Source: Pseudomonas sp. UFMG81 | Lineage (GTDB): Bacteria; Pseudomonadota; Gammaproteobacteria; Pseudomonadales; Pseudomonadaceae | Reading direction: 5' to 3' | DNA length: 64,000 bases | NCBI RefSeq assembly: GCF_015354575.1 | Contig: NZ_JACAFQ010000026.1 | Location: 1 to 64,000 of the forward strand | Made by a program: the position numbers and the translations under genes | The notes under the pieces: model-generated | The model's input: only the letters and a program-made list of their open reading frames with translations | What the model was told of the DNA's origin: nothing | Databases searched by the model: none | Shown here: positions 45,366 to 54,140 of the stretch, in pieces | How the letters are laid out: every line of letters starts with the position of its first letter | Position numbering within the stretch: the stretch's first letter is position 1

Positions 45366-45496
45366 GGTAGAAGCGGCCTTGCCGGGGCGCCAGATCGGTC
45401 GGAAAGGGCTGCGAAGCGCCCCCAGGATTTCAAGCACGTCTCAGGACTGCCGGGGCCGCTTTGCGGCCCTTTCGCGGCACAAGGCCGCTCCTACAG
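45366..45496. repeat. REP pair with one hybrid unit
   Basis: The right unit is the standard TTTCGCGGCACAAGGCCGCTCCTACAG. The left unit reads GCGGCCTTGCCGGGGCGCC then AGATCGGTCGGAAAGGG: the usual TGTGTCGCG core is replaced by CCGGGGCGCCAGATCGGTCG. The same replacement is in the right unit at 52734-52865. Lies between ribB and xseB, with the xseB promoter presumably after it. Confidence 0.88.
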
Positions 45497-45595
45497 GACT
45501 GCGGCGAAAGACAGTCGCTCATCTATCCCCAATTTGCTCCCCCTGCCCCGCTCTGCTAGTGTCGCGCCGTTCTGAATACCACCGAGACCGTCGCC

Positions 45596-45838
45596 ATGGC
45601 CCGCAAAAAAGCCTCCATCGATTTCGAGCAATCCCTCGCCGACCTGCAAGCCCTGGTCGAGCGCCTGGAGAACGGCGAATTGTCGCTGGAAGAGTCGCTG
45701 GCCGCCTTCGAGCAAGGCATCGCCCTGACCCGCGACTGCCAGGGCGCCCTGGCCCAGGCCGAGCAGAAGGTGCAGATCCTGCTGGAACGTGACGGCGAAC
45801 TGGCCGCGCAGCCGTTCGATACGGAGCCAGAGGCATGA
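45596..45838 (+). CDS. xseB: Exodeoxyribonuclease VII small subunit
   Basis: An 80-aa helical subunit of exonuclease VII. 'DFEQSLADLQALVERLENGE' and 'LSLEESLAAFEQGIAL' are diagnostic. ATG at 45596. The stop overlaps the ispA start (ATGA), as in many gammaproteobacteria. Confidence 0.96.
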   Translation: MARKKASIDFEQSLADLQALVERLENGELSLEESLAAFEQGIALTRDCQGALAQAEQKVQILLERDGELAAQPFDTEPEA

Positions 45839-46722
45839 TCGCCCAGTACCAGGCCAGCGCCCAGGCGCGGGTCGACGCGGCCCTCGAACCACTGTTCCAG
45901 GCCCCGTCCAAAGAGCTCGAACGCCTCTACGCCGCCATGCGCTACAGCGTGATGAACGGCGGCAAACGCGTGCGCCCGCTGCTCGCCTATGCCGCCTGCG
46001 AAGCCCTGGGCGCACCGCTTGAACAGGCCAACGGCGCCGCCTGCGCGGTCGAACTGATCCACGCCTACTCGCTGGTGCACGACGACCTGCCGGCGATGGA
46101 CGACGACGACCTGCGCCGCGGCCAGCCGACCACCCACAAGGCCTTCGACGAAGCCTGCGCCATCCTGGCCGGCGATGGCCTGCAGAGCCTGGCCTTCAGC
46201 GCCCTGCTCGATGCGCGGCTGAGCCCGCAGGCCGACGGCATCCGCTTGCAGATGGTGCAAACCCTGGCCAAGGCCGCCGGCCCTGCCGGCATGGTCGGCG
46301 GCCAGGCCATCGACCTGGGTTCGGTGGGCATCAAGCTCGACCAGAAAGCCCTGGAATACATGCACCGGCACAAGACCGGCGCGCTGATCGAAGCCAGCGT
46401 GCGCCTTGGCGCCCTGGCCAGCGCCCGCGCCGAGCAGGCACAGCTCGACGCCTTGCAGACTTATGCACAGGCCATCGGCCTGGCCTTCCAGGTGCAGGAC
46501 GACATCCTCGACGTGGAGAGCGACACCGCCACCCTCGGCAAGCGCCAGGGCGCCGACATCGCCCGCGACAAACCGACCTACCCGGCACTGCTCGGGCTGG
46601 ACGCGGCCAAGGCCTATGCCCTTGAGCTGCGCGACCAGGCGCTGAGGGCGCTTGAAGGTTTCGGTGACAGCGCCGAGCCGCTGCGGGCGCTGGCCCGGTA
46701 TATCGTCGAACGCCGTCACTAA
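45835..46722 (+). CDS. ispA: Farnesyl diphosphate synthase
   Basis: A 295-aa trans-prenyltransferase that makes C15 prenyl diphosphate. First aspartate-rich motif 'LVHDDLPAMDDDDLRRG', second 'FQVQDDILDVESD'. ATG at 45835-45837 overlaps xseB. Followed by a perfect palindrome and then dxs, so the three genes form the usual isoprenoid unit. Confidence 0.97.
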   Translation: MIAQYQASAQARVDAALEPLFQAPSKELERLYAAMRYSVMNGGKRVRPLLAYAACEALGAPLEQANGAACAVELIHAYSLVHDDLPAMDDDDLRRGQPTTHKAFDEACAILAGDGLQSLAFSALLDARLSPQADGIRLQMVQTLAKAAGPAGMVGGQAIDLGSVGIKLDQKALEYMHRHKTGALIEASVRLGALASARAEQAQLDALQTYAQAIGLAFQVQDDILDVESDTATLGKRQGADIARDKPTYPALLGLDAAKAYALELRDQALRALEGFGDSAEPLRALARYIVERRH

Positions 46723-46736
46723 AGGCAGCAGATGCA

Positions 46737-46793
46737 CCTGTGGGAGCGGGCTTGCCCCGCGATCGCATCGCGGGGCAAGCCCGCTCCCACAGG
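46737..46793. repeat. Perfect REP palindrome, 27-bp arms
   Basis: Two REP units face each other with only CGC between: arms 46737-46763 and 46767-46793 are exact reverse complements, starting CCTGTGGGAGCGGGCTTG. Located between ispA and dxs. It would form a 27-bp hairpin in RNA. Confidence 0.95.
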
Positions 46794-46887
46794 GAACAAC
46801 AGTGCCGAAACCACACCCGTCTGAATGGGCAGCTTTTCCCACAATGGGGTAAACTGCCGCGTCTTCAAACCTATAACGACTCGCCTG

Positions 46888-48783
46888 ATGCCCACGACGT
46901 TTCAAGAGATCCCCCGCGAACGCCCGGTCACGCCGTTGCTCGACCGCGCCGACACGCCAGCTGGCCTGCGCCGCCTGGCCGAAGCCGACCTGGAGAGCCT
47001 GGCCGACGAGTTGCGCCAGGAGCTGCTCTACACCGTGGGGCAGACCGGTGGGCATTTCGGCGCGGGCCTGGGCGTCATCGAGCTGACCATCGCCCTGCAC
47101 TACGTCTTCGACACCCCGGATGACCGGCTGGTGTGGGACGTCGGCCACCAGGCCTACCCGCACAAGATCCTCACCGGGCGGCGCAACCGCATGCTGTCGC
47201 TGCGCCAGAAGGACGGCATCGCCGCCTTCCCGCGCCGTAGCGAAAGCGAGTACGACACCTTTGGTGTCGGTCACTCCAGCACCTCGATCAGCGCCGCGCT
47301 GGGCATGGCCATCGCTGCCCGCCTGCAGAACGACCCGCGTAAATCGATTGCGGTGATCGGCGACGGCGCGCTGACCGCCGGCATGGCCTTCGAGGCGCTG
47401 AACCACGCCCAGGAAGTGAACGCCGACATGCTGGTCATCCTCAATGACAACGACATGTCGATCTCGCGCAACGTCGGCGGGCTGTCCAACTACCTGGCCA
47501 AGATCCTCTCCAGCCGCACCTACGCCAGCATGCGCGAAGGCAGCAAGAAGGTGCTGTCGCGCCTGCCCGGCGCCTGGGAGATCGCCCGCCGCACCGAAGA
47601 ATACGCCAAGGGCATGCTGGTGCCCGGCACCCTGTTCGAAGAGCTGGGCTGGAACTACATCGGCCCGATCGACGGCCACGACCTGCCGACCATGATTGCC
47701 ACCCTGCGCAACATGCGCGACCTCAAGGGCCCGCAGTTCCTGCACGTGGTCACCAAGAAGGGCAAGGGCTTCGCCCCGGCCGAGGTCGACCCGATCGGTT
47801 ACCACGCCATCACCAAGCTCGAACCTGCCGACAAGCCAGTCGCGCCGAAAAAACCGAGCGGGCCGAAGTACTCTGCGGTGTTCGGCCAGTGGCTGTGCGA
47901 CATGGCCGCCGCCGACAATCGCCTGGTGGGCATCACCCCGGCGATGAAGGAAGGCTCGGACCTGGTCGACTTCAGCGAACGCTACCCGGAGCGCTACTTC
48001 GACGTGGCGATTGCCGAGCAGCACGCGGTCACCCTCGCCGCCGGCATGGCCTGCGAAGGCGCAAAACCGGTGGTGGCGATCTACTCCACGTTCCTGCAAC
48101 GCGGCTATGACCAGTTGATCCACGACGTGGCGGTGCAGGACCTCGACGTGCTGTTCGCCATCGACCGCGCCGGCCTGGTCGGCGAGGACGGCCCGACCCA
48201 CGCCGGCGCCTACGACCTGTCGTACCTGCGCTGCATCCCCGGCATGCTGGTGATGACCCCGAGCGACGAGAACGAGCTGCGCAAGATGCTCAGCACCGGC
48301 CACCTCTACAAGGGCCCGGCAGCGGTGCGCTACCCGCGCGGCACTGGCCCCAACGCGCCGATCAGCGGCGACCTCGAGCCGCTGGAGATTGGCAAGGGCG
48401 TGGTGCGTCGCCGGGGCAGCAAGGTCGCCTTGCTGGTGTTCGGCGTGCAGTTGACCGAAGCGCTCCAGGTTGCCGAGCAGCTCGACGCCACCGTGGTCGA
48501 CATGCGCTTCGTCAAACCGCTGGACGAAGCGCTGATACTGGAAATGGCCGCCAGCCATGAGCTGCTGGTGACCGTCGAAGAGAACGCCATCATGGGCGGT
48601 GCCGGCGCAGCGGTTGGCGAGTTCCTGGCCCGCGAGGCAGTGGTCAAGCCGTTGCTGCACCTGGGCCTGCCGGACATCTATGTCGAGCACGCCAAGCCTG
48701 CGCAGATGCTCGCCGAGTGCGGGCTGGATGCCGCCGGGATCGAAGCCGCCGTCAAAGCCCGAATGGCCAAGCTCGGCCTGTAA
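46888..48783 (+). CDS. dxs: 1-deoxy-D-xylulose-5-phosphate synthase
   Basis: A 631-aa thiamine-diphosphate enzyme, first step of the MEP isoprenoid pathway. 'GDGALTAGMAFEALNHAQ' with 'LNDNDMSISRNVGG' is the ThDP site, 'DVAIAEQHAVTLAAGMACEG' the transketolase domain with the catalytic Glu. The ATG at 46888-46890 gives the usual N-terminus 'MPTTFQEIPRERP'. An earlier in-frame start would run into the spacer after the palindrome. Confidence 0.97.
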   Translation: MPTTFQEIPRERPVTPLLDRADTPAGLRRLAEADLESLADELRQELLYTVGQTGGHFGAGLGVIELTIALHYVFDTPDDRLVWDVGHQAYPHKILTGRRNRMLSLRQKDGIAAFPRRSESEYDTFGVGHSSTSISAALGMAIAARLQNDPRKSIAVIGDGALTAGMAFEALNHAQEVNADMLVILNDNDMSISRNVGGLSNYLAKILSSRTYASMREGSKKVLSRLPGAWEIARRTEEYAKGMLVPGTLFEELGWNYIGPIDGHDLPTMIATLRNMRDLKGPQFLHVVTKKGKGFAPAEVDPIGYHAITKLEPADKPVAPKKPSGPKYSAVFGQWLCDMAAADNRLVGITPAMKEGSDLVDFSERYPERYFDVAIAEQHAVTLAAGMACEGAKPVVAIYSTFLQRGYDQLIHDVAVQDLDVLFAIDRAGLVGEDGPTHAGAYDLSYLRCIPGMLVMTPSDENELRKMLSTGHLYKGPAAVRYPRGTGPNAPISGDLEPLEIGKGVVRRRGSKVALLVFGVQLTEALQVAEQLDATVVDMRFVKPLDEALILEMAASHELLVTVEENAIMGGAGAAVGEFLAREAVVKPLLHLGLPDIYVEHAKPAQMLAECGLDAAGIEAAVKARMAKLGL

Positions 48784-48787
48784 GACC

Positions 48788-48871
48788 CTTTCGCGGGCAA
48801 GCCCGCTCCCACAGGATTTCCACAGCTCTTGAGTACTGTGCATTACCTGTGGGAGCGGGCTTGCCCGCGAA
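48788..48871. repeat. REP pair, GCGGGCTTGCCCGC type
   Basis: TTTCGCGGGCAAGCCCGCTCCCACAGG and its mirror image separated by about 28 bp, filling the gap between dxs and btuB and ending 16 bp before the btuB start codon. It leaves no room for a cobalamin riboswitch. Confidence 0.92.
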
Positions 48872-48887
48872 TGCTCTGGAACTGCCC

Positions 48888-50765
48888 GTGAATAAATCAG
48901 CCTGTGCCGCACTCCTGTGCACCCCCACCTTCTTGCTGGCCGCCGAACCCACCCGCGACGACGCCCTCAAGCTCCCCGACGTGCTGATCAGCGCCAGCCG
49001 CCAGGTCGAAGCGCGCAGCGCCACCAGCGCCGCCAACACGGTGTTCACCCGCAACGATATCGACCGCCTGCAACCGTCCAGCGTCACCGACCTGCTCAGC
49101 CGCGTGCCCGGCGTGCAGGTGGCACCGACCGGTGGCCGCGGTAGCCTGCCCGGCATTTTCATCCGCGGCACCAAGACCGCCCAGAGCCTGGTGCTGGTCG
49201 ATGGCGTGCGCATCGCCAACGCCACCTCCGGCGACAGCGGCCTGCAATTCCTCGACGTCGACCAGATCGAACGGGTGGAAGTGCTGCGCGGTTCGCGCTC
49301 GGCCATTTATGGCAGCGATGCCATTGGTGGCGTGATCCAGATCTTCACCCGCCGTGGCGACGGCCAGGGCCTGCAACCCCGCCTGCGCCTGGCCGCCGGC
49401 AGCAACCAGACCTGGCAGCGCAGCCTGGGGCTGTCCGGCGGTGACGGGGCGACCCGCTTCAACCTCGGCGCCAGCCTGGACGAAACCGCTGGCATCGATG
49501 CGACCGGGCCGTCATTCGCCAGCGACGGCGACCATGACGCCTACCGCGACCGCTCGCTGAACTTGAGCCTGAGCCATGTGTTCAACGAACGCTTCGAGGC
49601 CGGCCTGAACCTGCTCGACAGCCGTGGCCGCAACGAGTACGACAACCCGTTCGGCCGTTTCGACCCGGTCACTTTCGCAAGCTTCGGCCAGAAGCCCTAC
49701 ACCGACTTCACCGTCAGCAGCCTGGGCACCTATCTCGACGCCCAGCTCAACGACGCCTGGCACTCGCGCCTGGAGCTGGGCCACAGCGAAAACCGCGACG
49801 ACAAGCGCGACAAGCTCAGCGACGAACGCCAGGTGTTCAACACCTACCGCGACCAGCTGACCTGGCAGAACGACTTCATCCTGGATGCACGCAACAGCCT
49901 GCTGCTCGGCGGTGACTGGTACCAGGACCGGGTCCACGCCAGCACCGATTTCGACGAAGACAGCCGCTGGAACCGCGCGGCCTTCGCCCAGCATCGTTAC
50001 ACCGGCGAGTGGTTCTCCACCGAACTGGGCGTGCGCCGCGACCAGAACCAGCAGTTCGGCGGCCAGACCACCTGGAGCGGCAGCCTCACCCTGCCGGTCA
50101 ACGAGGCCAACGACCTGCTGCTGTCGTACAGCGAGGGCTTCCGCGCACCGACCTTCAACGACCTGTACTACCCGCAGTACAGCAACCCGGACCTTACGCC
50201 TGAGCGCTCGAAAAGCTACGAGCTGCAATGGCGCAGCCAGCTGACCGCCGACAGCCGCCTGGAGGCCTCGCTGTACCGCACCGACCTGCGCGACGCGATC
50301 ATCTTTGGCGCCGACTCGGTGCCGCGCAATGTGGCGTCGGCGCGTATCAACGGTTTCGAGATGAGCCTGGCGCAACGTTGGGGCGAATGGCGCAGCCAGC
50401 TGGGCCTGGCGCTGATCGACCCACGCGACCGCGACACCGGCCACACCCTGGCCCGCCGTGCCCGACGCACGCTGAGCCTGGACCTCGACCGGCAGTTCGA
50501 CCGCTTCAGCCTGGGCGGCAGTTGGCAGGCCGTCAGCAGCAGCTACGACGACGAAGCCAACCGCAATGCCATCGGCGGCTATGGCCTGCTCGGCCTGCGC
50601 GGCAGTTGGGCGGCGAGCGATGAAGTGAAGCTGGAGATGAAGCTCGACAACCTGCTGGACAAGCAGTACAGCCGGGCGCTCTACAGCTTCGACGGCAGCC
50701 AGTACGGCTACCGCGAAGAGGGTCGTACCTGGCTGCTCAGCGTCACCTGGACGCCGGCGCTGTAG
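48888..50765 (+). CDS. btuB: BtuB-like TonB-dependent vitamin B12 receptor
   Basis: A 625-aa outer-membrane receptor. Signal region 'ALLCTPTFLLAAEP'; TonB box region near 'LPDVLISASRQ'; plug domain with 'LLSRVPGVQVAPTGG' and 'ERVEVLRGSRSAIYGSDAIG' as in BtuB; then a 22-strand barrel ending 'GYREEGRTWLLSVTWTPAL'. Start is a GTG at 48888-48890, poorly served by a ribosome site because a REP abuts it. Its 3' end overlaps the convergent BtuF-like gene by 23 bp. Pairing with BtuF supports cobalamin as ligand. Confidence 0.88.
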   Translation: MNKSACAALLCTPTFLLAAEPTRDDALKLPDVLISASRQVEARSATSAANTVFTRNDIDRLQPSSVTDLLSRVPGVQVAPTGGRGSLPGIFIRGTKTAQSLVLVDGVRIANATSGDSGLQFLDVDQIERVEVLRGSRSAIYGSDAIGGVIQIFTRRGDGQGLQPRLRLAAGSNQTWQRSLGLSGGDGATRFNLGASLDETAGIDATGPSFASDGDHDAYRDRSLNLSLSHVFNERFEAGLNLLDSRGRNEYDNPFGRFDPVTFASFGQKPYTDFTVSSLGTYLDAQLNDAWHSRLELGHSENRDDKRDKLSDERQVFNTYRDQLTWQNDFILDARNSLLLGGDWYQDRVHASTDFDEDSRWNRAAFAQHRYTGEWFSTELGVRRDQNQQFGGQTTWSGSLTLPVNEANDLLLSYSEGFRAPTFNDLYYPQYSNPDLTPERSKSYELQWRSQLTADSRLEASLYRTDLRDAIIFGADSVPRNVASARINGFEMSLAQRWGEWRSQLGLALIDPRDRDTGHTLARRARRTLSLDLDRQFDRFSLGGSWQAVSSSYDDEANRNAIGGYGLLGLRGSWAASDEVKLEMKLDNLLDKQYSRALYSFDGSQYGYREEGRTWLLSVTWTPAL

Positions 50766-51555
50766 CATCGAGCAGCGCGCACAAGCGGGCGGTGGCCTCG
50801 ATCATCTGCCCGCTGGGCCGCTCCAGGCCCTTGTCCGGCACCACCAGCAGGCGGTCACCCGCCACGGCGTTCAGTGTCGGCCAGGCGCGCCAACTGATCA
50901 GCTGGGCCTGATCGCCGGCCAGGATCACTTGCGGGTCGCGCAGCAGCACCGACTCTACGCTCACCTGCGGCGCCGGCTGGCTCAGGTCATCGAACACGTT
51001 GCGCGCCCCGCACACGCGCAAGGCATCGCTGACCACCTGGCGCCCACCCAGGGTGTACAGCGGCTTGTCCCACACCTGGTAGAACACCCGCAACGGCGTT
51101 TCGCGCCGGTAGCGCTCGCGCAGCCCCTGCAAGCGTTCACGCAGGCTTGCCGCATACACACGGCCTTGCCGGTCGCGCCCAAGACGCTGGGCGATGGCTT
51201 CGATCTGCTCGATCAACTGGTCGAGGTCGCCGGGCTCGGCGCTGAAGGTGGCGATGCCGAGCCTTCGCAACTGGTCGCGCTGGGCCGGCACCACGCTGCC
51301 GGGCCAGAGCAGCAGCAGATCAGGCTTGAGGCTGAGCAGGCGCTCCATGTCCAGTTGCCCATGGCGGCCCACCGAAGGCAGGCCCTGCAGCGATGCCGGG
51401 CGTTCGCCGCCATCGAGCAGGCCCACCAGCAGATCCTGCGCCTGCAGCTCGACGACGATCTCGGTCATTGAAGGCGCCAGGCTGACCACCCGCGGCTGCA
51501 CCTCGGCCAGGGCGCCGAAGCTCAACAGAGAGAACAGAAGCAGCAGCGCGCGCAT
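50743..51555 (-). CDS. Cobalamin-binding periplasmic protein, BtuF-like
   Basis: A 270-aa class III solute-binding protein. Signal peptide 'LLLLFSLLSFGALAEV', then 'RVVSLAPSMTEIVVELQAQD' and 'KPDLLLLWPG', typical of BtuF/FecB. No BtuC or BtuD gene is next to it. The ATG at 51553-51555 overlaps the stop of the membrane-protein gene upstream. It overlaps btuB tail to tail. Confidence 0.88.
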   Translation of the reverse strand: MRALLLLFSLLSFGALAEVQPRVVSLAPSMTEIVVELQAQDLLVGLLDGGERPASLQGLPSVGRHGQLDMERLLSLKPDLLLLWPGSVVPAQRDQLRRLGIATFSAEPGDLDQLIEQIEAIAQRLGRDRQGRVYAASLRERLQGLRERYRRETPLRVFYQVWDKPLYTLGGRQVVSDALRVCGARNVFDDLSQPAPQVSVESVLLRDPQVILAGDQAQLISWRAWPTLNAVAGDRLLVVPDKGLERPSGQMIEATARLCALLDATAPASR

Positions 51556-51974
51556 CAGCCGAGCTGACGCGGAATACGGTAGAGGTACACCAGCACCACG
51601 GTGGATATCGCCAGGAGGATCTGTGGCACCGCATCCAGCCCCACCAGCACCGACAGCGCGGCGACCCAGGCCGGGAAGCAGCCATACAGCATGGCCAGGC
51701 GGCGCACCCGCGCCAGCTCGATCCACGCAGCGGGTTCTTCGCCAGTGCCCAGCGCCTTGTCGGTGGCGATCAGTGCCCGCTTGTAGGCGCCAAAGCGCGG
51801 CAGGCTGAGGAACATACTGGCGGCGCCGCCGATGAACAACGGCATGGCCAGCACCGGGATCAGCGGCTCGCCGCCGCCGAAGGCCCAGGCCATCACCGGC
51901 AGTGGCAGCAGGCCCATGGCCAGGTACTGCCACCAGGCCAACGCCAGCCGACGCTTCACCTCGCTACGGGTCAC
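51555..51974 (-). CDS. Small four-helix membrane protein of unknown function
   Basis: A 139-aa protein with four hydrophobic segments ('YLAMGLLPLPVMAWAF', 'LIPVLAMPLFIGGAASMF', 'MLYGCFPAWVAALSVLVG', 'ILLAISTVVLVYLY'). I do not recognise the family. Start is GTG at 51972-51974, overlapping the ribA stop (GTGA), and its own stop overlaps the BtuF-like start, so it is locked between ribA and btuF. A role in cobalamin or flavin traffic is possible from context only. Confidence 0.78.
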   Translation of the reverse strand: MTRSEVKRRLALAWWQYLAMGLLPLPVMAWAFGGGEPLIPVLAMPLFIGGAASMFLSLPRFGAYKRALIATDKALGTGEEPAAWIELARVRRLAMLYGCFPAWVAALSVLVGLDAVPQILLAISTVVLVYLYRIPRQLG

Positions 51975-52588
51975 GCCTGGGGCACCTCGCCCTGGTGCTT
52001 GTTGCCCATCATGTGGCCCAGCTTGTCGGCCTTGGTGGCCAGGTACAGGCGGTTGTGCGGGTTGTGGCCAGTGTGCAGCGGCACGCGCTCGGCGACCTTG
52101 ATGCTCATGTCGGTCAACGCTTTGACCTTGCGCGGGTTGTTGGTCATCAGCCGCAGCGAGGTGACGCCCAGGTGTTCGAGCATCGGCAGGCACATGGCAT
52201 AGTCGCGCTGGTCGGCGGCGAAGCCCAGGCGTTCGTTGGCCTCGACGGTGTCGGCACCGCCATCTTGCAGCTCGTAGGCACGGATCTTGTTCAACAGGCC
52301 AATGCCACGGCCTTCCTGGCGCAGGTACAGCAGCACGCCACGGCCTTCGCGGGCGATGGCCTGCAGCGCGGCGTCCAGTTGTGAACCGCAGTCACAACGC
52401 TGGCTGAACAGCGCATCGCCAGTCAGGCACTCGGAGTGCAGACGCCCCAACACCGGCTCACCGTCGGCGATATCACCCAGGCTGAGCACCACATGCTCAC
52501 GGCCGGTGGCTTCATCGAGGAAACCATGCATGGTGAAGATCGCGTAGGGGGTCGGGAGTTTGCAAGCGGCGACAAAGACGACGGGCAC
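51971..52588 (-). CDS. ribA: GTP cyclohydrolase II
   Basis: A 205-aa zinc enzyme, first step of riboflavin synthesis from GTP. The zinc cysteines are in 'HSECLTGDALFSQRCDCGSQ', and 'LRQEGRGIGLLNKIRAY' is the catalytic stretch. Start is GTG at 52586-52588 with AGGAG 6 bp upstream. This is the only protein in the window with an intact cyclohydrolase II site. Confidence 0.97.
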   Translation of the reverse strand: MPVVFVAACKLPTPYAIFTMHGFLDEATGREHVVLSLGDIADGEPVLGRLHSECLTGDALFSQRCDCGSQLDAALQAIAREGRGVLLYLRQEGRGIGLLNKIRAYELQDGGADTVEANERLGFAADQRDYAMCLPMLEHLGVTSLRLMTNNPRKVKALTDMSIKVAERVPLHTGHNPHNRLYLATKADKLGHMMGNKHQGEVPQA

Positions 52589-52733
52589 GTTGTGCTCCTG
52601 GAAAGTAGGAATATTCAGATCGGCCGATTGTATCAGCAGCCCGGCGCCCGTGCGCAGGCGGAATATCGCCGCTTAAGATCGAAAAGTTCGATGCTTATGG
52701 TGCCTGACCAAACCCTCAGGCCCACCGCTGTCT

Positions 52734-52865
52734 CTGTAGGAGCGGCCTTGTGTCGCGAAAGGGCTGCGCAGCAGCCCCGGCGATTTTGTGACATGGACGA
52801 AATCTTGGGGCCGCTCCGCGCCCCTTTCCGACCGGTCCGGCGCCCCGGCAAGGCCGCTCCTACAG
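52734..52865. repeat. REP pair with one hybrid unit
   Basis: The left unit is the standard CTGTAGGAGCGGCCTTGTGTCGCG. The right unit, read on the minus strand, is GCGGCCTTGCCGGGGCGCC then GGACCGGTCGGAAAGGGG, the hybrid core also found at 45366-45496. Sits between ribA and the solute-binding-protein gene. Confidence 0.88.
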
Positions 52866-52882
52866 AGGTCCAAGGCCAACCG

Positions 52883-53620
52883 TCAATGCGGCTGGCTGTT
52901 GGCGCTGAACGGATACGGCTGCTTCCAGCGCTCGAAGATCGGCTTCAGCTCGCCGCTGCGCACCAGCTGCTCCATTCGCTGGTCGAACAGGTCACGCAGG
53001 GCCTTGCCCTGCTCGCTATGGGTGAACGCCAGGTACAGCGGCAACTCGGCGACATGGGTACTGCGAAAACGCGCCGGGTCCGGTGCCTGGCCCATCACGT
53101 ACTCGACTTCGGTCTGTGCATCGATGTAGAAGTCCACCCGGTCGTGCTCGAGCATCGGCAGGATGCCCTCGCGGCGCTGCACTTCGCGGAACTCGTGCAC
53201 GTTGGGCAGGTAGCTGGCGTAGTCATAGCCACGCACCCAGGCCAGGCGATACTGGCCCAGGTTGTCCAGCGTGGGCTGCGGCTTGTCGGCCAGACCCAGG
53301 GCGTAGATATGGTCCATGTCGAAATGCCAGCGCGGGTAGAGATTGTCTTCGTTCTCTTCCTTGTACGAGCCGACCCAGGCGTCCGCCTCGCCACGCTTGA
53401 CCAGGCCTACCGCGCGGCTGTAAGGCGCGCTCTGGGTCTTGACCTTGACCCCCGCCGGTTCGAACACCTTGCGCAGCACGTCCCAGGCCAAACCACTGCC
53501 GTCGGCATTGGTGTAGTCGAGCCACGCCTCGCTGACCAGGCGCACCTGCTTGTCCTGCGCCATGGCGCCAGGGGCCGCGACGAGCAGCATCAATGCCAGC
53601 AAAACACTCCGAACACCCAT
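52883..53620 (-). CDS. Extracellular solute-binding protein, family 3
   Basis: A 245-aa periplasmic protein with a signal peptide ('LLALMLLVAAPGAMAQ') and an SBP_bac_3 fold ('VKRGEADAWVGSYKEENED', 'LYLAFTHSEQGKALRDLFDQ'). Such orphan proteins in pseudomonads often lack transporter partners, and none is seen here. Ligand unknown. ATG at 53618-53620 after AAGGAG; 16 bp downstream of pgpA. Confidence 0.87.
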   Translation of the reverse strand: MGVRSVLLALMLLVAAPGAMAQDKQVRLVSEAWLDYTNADGSGLAWDVLRKVFEPAGVKVKTQSAPYSRAVGLVKRGEADAWVGSYKEENEDNLYPRWHFDMDHIYALGLADKPQPTLDNLGQYRLAWVRGYDYASYLPNVHEFREVQRREGILPMLEHDRVDFYIDAQTEVEYVMGQAPDPARFRSTHVAELPLYLAFTHSEQGKALRDLFDQRMEQLVRSGELKPIFERWKQPYPFSANSQPH

Positions 53621-53636
53621 CGCAACACTCCTTGTT

Positions 53637-54140
53637 TCAGGCCACCGCCCACACCAGCACCTGCATGCCCAGCCAGGCGAACACGCCAGCCAGGATATCG
53701 TCGAGCATGATCCCGAACCCGCCATGCACATGGCGATCGACCCAGCGGATCGGCCAAGGTTTGAGGATGTCGAAGAAACGGAACATCAGGAACCCCGCCA
53801 GCAGCCATTGCCAACCTTCCGGCACCAGCCACAAGGTGATCCACATGCCGACGATTTCGTCCCAGACAATGCCCTCATGGTCGTGCACGCGCAAGTCGTT
53901 GGCCACCTTGCCGCACAGCCACACACCGAACAGCATGCTGACGCCCAGCAGCAGCCAGTAACCCCAGTCGGGCAGCATCTGCCACAGCGGGATGAACGGC
54001 AGCGCCACCAGCGAACCCCAGGTGCCGGGGGCCTTGGGCAAGGTGCCGGAGCCGAAGCCGAAGGCGATGAAGTGCCACGGGTTGCGCCAGACCGAAGGCG
54101 GAACGAACTCCGCAGGCACCTGGTTGGGGTGGTCGGTCAC
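53637..54140 (-). CDS. pgpA: Phosphatidylglycerophosphatase A
   Basis: A 167-aa integral membrane phosphatase that makes phosphatidylglycerol. 'FGSGTLPKAPGTWGSLVALP' and 'WDEIVGMWITLWLVP' are family motifs, with 'RFFDILKPWPIRWVDR' following. Start is GTG at 54138-54140, overlapping the thiL stop (GTGA). Confidence 0.96.
   Translation of the reverse strand: MTDHPNQVPAEFVPPSVWRNPWHFIAFGFGSGTLPKAPGTWGSLVALPFIPLWQMLPDWGYWLLLGVSMLFGVWLCGKVANDLRVHDHEGIVWDEIVGMWITLWLVPEGWQWLLAGFLMFRFFDILKPWPIRWVDRHVHGGFGIMLDDILAGVFAWLGMQVLVWAVA

Noticed and set aside
48784..48887. Cobalamin riboswitch upstream of btuB
   Set aside because: The gap is filled by a REP pair, and no B12-box sequence is visible.
45556..48912. 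1118-codon minus-strand open frame over xseB, ispA and dxs
   Set aside because: GC-rich antisense shadow of three well-recognised plus-strand genes; no motifs of its own.
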